A stretch of 64,000 bases of DNA from assembly GCF_023375815.1 (NCBI RefSeq), contig NZ_CP067412.1, positions 2,418,001 through 2,482,000 on the forward strand. The letters are read 5' to 3'. Shown piece after piece: positions 61,928 through 64,000 of the stretch; within the stretch, counting starts at the first letter, position 1, and each line of letters starts with the position of its first letter. The stretch is from Pseudomonas sp. HS6. GTDB taxonomy: Bacteria; Pseudomonadota; Gammaproteobacteria; Pseudomonadales; Pseudomonadaceae. A program made the translations under genes and the position numbers. The notes under the pieces are model-generated. The model was given only the letters and a program-made list of their open reading frames with translations, was not told the origin of the DNA and ran no database searches.

Positions 61928-63066
61928 GAGCGCAGTACCACGCCGCTGTCGTCTTCCCACCAGACGTAGACCTTGTCGTCCCAGGTCGGACGCGCGCCAC
62001 GGCGTTCGGCGTTGGCCATGAACGACTGGACGATCTTGCCGCTCGGCAATTCAACGTAGAACACCGAGTGGCCGCCGAGGTAGGCAATGTCATGCACTTT
62101 GCCTTCGGACCAGTTGTAGCGGGTCTCTGGCTTGATGGTGCTGACGAGCATTTTTTCCGGGCGGATCGCGTAGGTGATCGACTTGTCCTGCACCGAGGTG
62201 CTGACGCCATGACCGACGTAGATCTTTTGCTGCAAGTCCGGGCTGTGAATGATCGCGTGACCTTCAAGGTCCTCGACCACGGTGCCGTCGAAGGCGTTCA
62301 CGTTGCCGATGAATTCGCAGACCATGCGGCTGACCGGTGCTTCATAGATGTCGACCGGGCTGCCGATCTGGGCGATCCAGCCCAGGTGCATGATCGCGAT
62401 GCGCTCGGCCATGGTCATGGCCTCTTCCTGGTCGTGGGTCACCATCACGCAGGTCACGCCGACGCGCTCGATGATCTCAACCAGCTCAAGCTGCATTTGC
62501 GAGCGCAGCTTTTTATCCAGTGCGCCCATCGGTTCGTCGAGCAGCAACAGCTTCGGACGCTTCGCCAGGGAGCGGGCGAGGGCCACGCGCTGACGCTGGC
62601 CGCCGGACAGTTGATGCGGGCGGCGCTTGGCGTATTGGGTCATGTGTACGAGACGCAGCATCTCTTCGACGCGGGCGTCGATTTCGCTGGCCGGCAAACG
62701 GTCCTGCTTGAGGCCGAAGGCGATGTTCTGCGCGACAGTCATGTGCGGGAACAGGGCGTAGGACTGGAACATCATGTTGATCGGCCGCTCGTACGGCGGC
62801 ATGTCGGTGATGTCGACACCGTCGAGCAGAATGCGTCCTTCAGTCGGCCGTTCGAAACCGGCGAGCATGCGCAGCAGGGTCGATTTGCCCGAGCCGGAGC
62901 CGCCGAGCAGGGCGAAGATTTCGCCCTGATGGATCTCCAGGGACACATCGTCTACCGCAGTGGTTTCGTCGAACTTCTTGGTGACTCGATCGATTTTCAC
63001 CAGAACCTTTTTCGGTTGCTGATGACCTTCAAGAGCCTTCCTGTAAGTGCTGGAGGCGTTTGCCAT
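61924..63066 (-). CDS. potG: Polyamine ABC transporter ATPase (PotG-like)
   Basis: A 380-residue ATPase with Walker A GGSGSGKST, Q-loop 'MMFQSYALFPHM', signature LSGGQRQRVALARSLA, Walker B LLLLDEPMGALD and a C-terminal TOBE domain ('YAIRPEKMLVS'). It energises uptake of putrescine or spermidine. It is the first of four coupled genes (potG-H-I-F). Confidence 0.95.
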   Translation of the reverse strand: MANASSTYRKALEGHQQPKKVLVKIDRVTKKFDETTAVDDVSLEIHQGEIFALLGGSGSGKSTLLRMLAGFERPTEGRILLDGVDITDMPPYERPINMMFQSYALFPHMTVAQNIAFGLKQDRLPASEIDARVEEMLRLVHMTQYAKRRPHQLSGGQRQRVALARSLAKRPKLLLLDEPMGALDKKLRSQMQLELVEIIERVGVTCVMVTHDQEEAMTMAERIAIMHLGWIAQIGSPVDIYEAPVSRMVCEFIGNVNAFDGTVVEDLEGHAIIHSPDLQQKIYVGHGVSTSVQDKSITYAIRPEKMLVSTIKPETRYNWSEGKVHDIAYLGGHSVFYVELPSGKIVQSFMANAERRGARPTWDDKVYVWWEDDSGVVLRS

Positions 63067-63285
63067 GTGAAACTCCCAACAGGTTTCAGTCGCCGGGCCA
63101 ACGCGGCCTGGCTTAAGAGTGGATTGCAGACCCGCACCGTGCGGGTTGTTCGGCGCCGCCGTCCTGGCTGCCGGGTGGTGCTTTTTGTTTTCGCGGTGTG
63201 TTGCTGATCGCGGATGACGGATGCGCAGGTGCGCAGCCGCCGACCCCGCGGGGGCAGTAAACGGTTTTGCAATCGTTGGGTGGCG

Positions 63286-64000
63286 TCAGCGCTGGTTGCG
63301 TCGCGCCGCTCGTTGCCGGCAAGCCTCGCCGAACGCCTGGAAAATCCGCAGGTAGTTCGGGTTGTCCAGCACCTGCCATTCCGGGTGCCATTGCACGCCG
63401 AGGGCAAAGGTCGGGCTGTGCTCCACCGAGACCGCCTCGATCAGGCCATCCGGCGCCACGGCTTCGGCGCGCAGGCCGGGAGCGAGGCGGTCGATGCCCT
63501 GACTGTGAATCGAGTTGACCTGGAATTCACCCGGCAGCTCCAGCGCTTCGAACACGCCACCGGGCAGCACCGTCACGGCGTGGGCCGGGGCGTACTGCAC
63601 GGCGACATCCGGGCTGTCGGCTTCGCGGTGATCGAGCATGCCCGGCAGCTCATGCACCTTCTGGTGCAGGCTGCCGCCGAACGCCACGTTCATTTCCTGG
63701 AAACCGCGGCAGATGCCGAGTACCGGAACGCCCGCCGCGATGGCTGCACGTAATAAAGGAAGGGTGGTGGCATCCCGCGCCGGATCGTGATCCGTGCCGG
63801 GAGCGCTGTCCGGGCCCTGATAGTGGAAAGGTTCCACGTTGGACGGCGAGCCGGTCAGCAACAGACCGTCGAGCTGACCCAGCAGGTCTTCGATTTCAGT
63901 CAGTTTGCCAAGGGAAGGAATGACGACGGGCAACCCCAGCGCCGCAACGCTGACAGCGCGAACGTACTTGTCGCCGCTGATGTGATAGGGGTGCAGGCCA
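63286..64000 (-). CDS. Gamma-glutamyl-gamma-aminobutyrate hydrolase-like amidotransferase (PuuD/SpuA), N-terminus beyond window
   Basis: A class I glutamine-amidotransferase-like hydrolase with nucleophile Cys in GICRGFQE and catalytic His-Glu in GVQWHPEW. The frame continues through the window edge (reading GLHPYHISGDKYVRAVS... inward), so the start lies outside. PuuD/SpuA releases GABA from gamma-glutamyl-GABA in putrescine catabolism, which fits its place upstream of the polyamine uptake operon across a 219-bp gap. That gap has a short palindrome (CCCGCACCGTGCGGG near 63131) and no gene. Confidence 0.9.
   Translation of the reverse strand, partial: GLHPYHISGDKYVRAVSVAALGLPVVIPSLGKLTEIEDLLGQLDGLLLTGSPSNVEPFHYQGPDSAPGTDHDPARDATTLPLLRAAIAAGVPVLGICRGFQEMNVAFGGSLHQKVHELPGMLDHREADSPDVAVQYAPAHAVTVLPGGVFEALELPGEFQVNSIHSQGIDRLAPGLRAEAVAPDGLIEAVSVEHSPTFALGVQWHPEWQVLDNPNYLRIFQAFGEACRQRAARRNQR

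Noticed and set aside
61995..63207. Long plus-strand frame opposite potG
   Set aside because: potG is certain from Walker A, LSGGQ and Walker B; the opposite frame is a shadow.

Overview
The window is a 64-kb piece of chromosome from a Pseudomonas, most likely of the P. fluorescens group. The basis is the GC-rich backbone (37 of 60 G+C in the sample 38221-38280), REP palindromes of the TGTGGGAGCGGGCTTGC type, and the gene set: PotFGHI, OprD-type porin, PcsA, three-domain LigD, Mqo with a signal peptide, DUF2388 and DUF2790 proteins. Both ends cut a gene: a LysR regulator on the left and a PuuD/SpuA-type amidotransferase on the right. No rRNA, tRNA, CRISPR array or intact insertion sequence was seen.

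Layout. 1-3.0 kb: LysR, Sir2 deacetylase, methyltransferase. 3.2-4.0 kb: an AT-rich pair of unknown genes joined by a TTGA stop-start overlap. 4.2-10.1 kb: a DUF692 (MNIO) enzyme with its DUF2063 partner, a two-component system, two small exported Cys-containing proteins and a DsbD/DipZ-like thiol-redox protein; the two outward-facing gene sets share an ~80-bp promoter module. 10.1-19.6 kb: acetyltransferase, DUF4242, methyltransferase, PcsA, TerB-like protein, a heme-oxygenase-like diiron oxidase with a HemK-like methyltransferase, LigD and two small proteins. 19.8-23.8 kb: chemoreceptor, then an AT-rich ATPase plus PD-(D/E)xK nuclease pair that looks like a defence system, then an exported NTF2-like protein. 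24.3-45.3 kb: metabolic backbone (Mqo, Nudix, propeller, CAP protein, hydrolase, aldo/keto reductase, two LysR regulators, alcohol dehydrogenase, MFS, amidohydrolase, OprD porin, PaoABC-type periplasmic aldehyde oxidoreductase, GST).

45.6-56.3 kb is the most unusual part: a PhzF-like gene, then a quorum-sensing cassette (LuxR, RsaM-like repressor, LuxI) that runs into a tightly packed eight-gene operon: LuxI, fatty-acid hydroxylase-family diiron protein, a protein of no recognised family, a membrane desaturase, a 2-oxoglutarate/Fe(II) oxygenase, an Ntn-type N-acyl amide hydrolase, a GNAT-like protein and a small membrane protein. There is no PKS or NRPS. The segment is clearly AT-richer than the backbone (24 of 60 G+C in 49621-49680), which suggests acquisition by transfer. 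I infer a quorum-regulated pathway that builds and oxidises a lipidated amine or amino acid and later removes the acyl chain in the periplasm; I do not recognise it as a described pathway.

56.4-64 kb returns to backbone: a lipoprotein, DUF1428, a small conserved protein, ThpR, and a polyamine ABC transporter operon (potG-H-I-F order) preceded by the PuuD-like gene.
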